Assembly: GCF_012933505.1 (NCBI RefSeq)
Contig: NZ_JABBNB010000005.1
Span: 1-64,000 of the forward strand
Direction of reading: 5' to 3'
Source of the DNA: Gordonia asplenii
GTDB taxonomy: Bacteria; Actinomycetota; Actinomycetes; Mycobacteriales; Mycobacteriaceae
Length of the DNA: 64,000 nt
Position numbers and translations under genes: made by a program. A model generated the notes under the pieces. That model was not told the origin of the DNA and searched no databases. It saw only the letters and a program-made list of their open reading frames with translations. Shown in pieces: positions 63,929 to 64,000 of this stretch (positions are counted from its first letter, which is position 1; each line of letters opens with the position of its first letter).

Positions 63929-64000
63929 ATGCGTGTCGCCATGGCCCAGATCTCCAGCGGAACCGACCCGGCGGGCAATCTCGCCACGATCGCCGCGCAG
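63929..64000 (+). CDS. Nitrilase-superfamily carbon-nitrogen hydrolase, 3'-truncated by window edge
   Basis: The first 24 residues read MRVAMAQISSGTDPAGNLAT, the N-terminal strand of the nitrilase/amidase superfamily with its conserved 'AQ...' opening. The catalytic Glu-Lys-Cys lies beyond the window. TAGAGT stands six bases before the ATG, the same leaderless pattern as elsewhere. M. tuberculosis Rv0480c is likely the counterpart. Confidence 0.75.
   Translation, partial: MRVAMAQISSGTDPAGNLATIAAQ

Overview
The window is high-GC actinobacterial chromosome. GroEL2 ending in a Gly-Met tail behind CIRCE elements, an mce operon, an HBHA-like protein, RamB with isocitrate lyase, and many leaderless-looking promoters point to a mycolic-acid-containing Mycobacteriales member. 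Gordonia or a close relative is my best guess; it is not proven. Gene order follows the Mycobacterium tuberculosis groEL2 to murB segment as I remember it (groEL2, S9 peptidase, lpdC, ramB, icl1, fadB2, TetR, DUF445, XRE, hbhA, DUF2516, murB), with large lineage-specific insertions.

Region 1 (1-9.8 kb): an amidase cut by the left edge; a divergent XRE regulator and dienelactone-hydrolase pair; then a minus-strand block of LytS-type kinase, LytTR regulator and two symporter/small-membrane-partner pairs, with a CRP/GlxR-like site. This looks like a sensed carboxylate-uptake module.

Region 2 (9.8-18 kb): groEL2 with two CIRCE elements, a PtpB-type phosphatase, and two large LuxR-family ATPase regulators in tandem.

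Region 3 (18-23.5 kb): a thioesterase facing a TetR gene, a DUF4166 protein, an SRPBCC protein, a secreted protein, a class-I-type PPK2, a membrane protein and a TetR gene.

Region 4 (23.5-32.7 kb): an mce operon with permuted order: yrbEB, mceA-F, mas, then yrbEA last. Its 5' region and that of the adjacent TetR gene share a TAGCGG motif.

Region 5 (32.7-46.3 kb): prolyl oligopeptidase, TetR, lpd, an AlkA-like glycosylase, a SugE/Gdx transporter, a rhomboid-like protein, an ABC pair, an Mtb12-like secreted protein, and a Cys-bearing HTH regulator with cupin and methyltransferase; two IdeR-like iron boxes lie here. An ArsR/SRPBCC unit with a perfect 22-nt palindrome follows, then metabolic accessory genes.

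Region 6 (46.3-54 kb): a repeat array, ramB, a lipoprotein, aceA with RamB boxes and a CRP-like site, fadB2, and an XRE-cupin regulator divergent from a BenE transporter. This is the acetate/fatty-acid (glyoxylate) part of the window.

Region 7 (54-64 kb): a second PPK2, TetR/DUF445, XRE/hbhA, DUF2516, MerR-like, an alpha/beta hydrolase, murB, two DUF2505 proteins, a methyltransferase and the start of a nitrilase-superfamily gene.

No tRNA, rRNA, CRISPR array, insertion sequence or prophage was recognised. Two families of dispersed intergenic repeats occur at gene ends.
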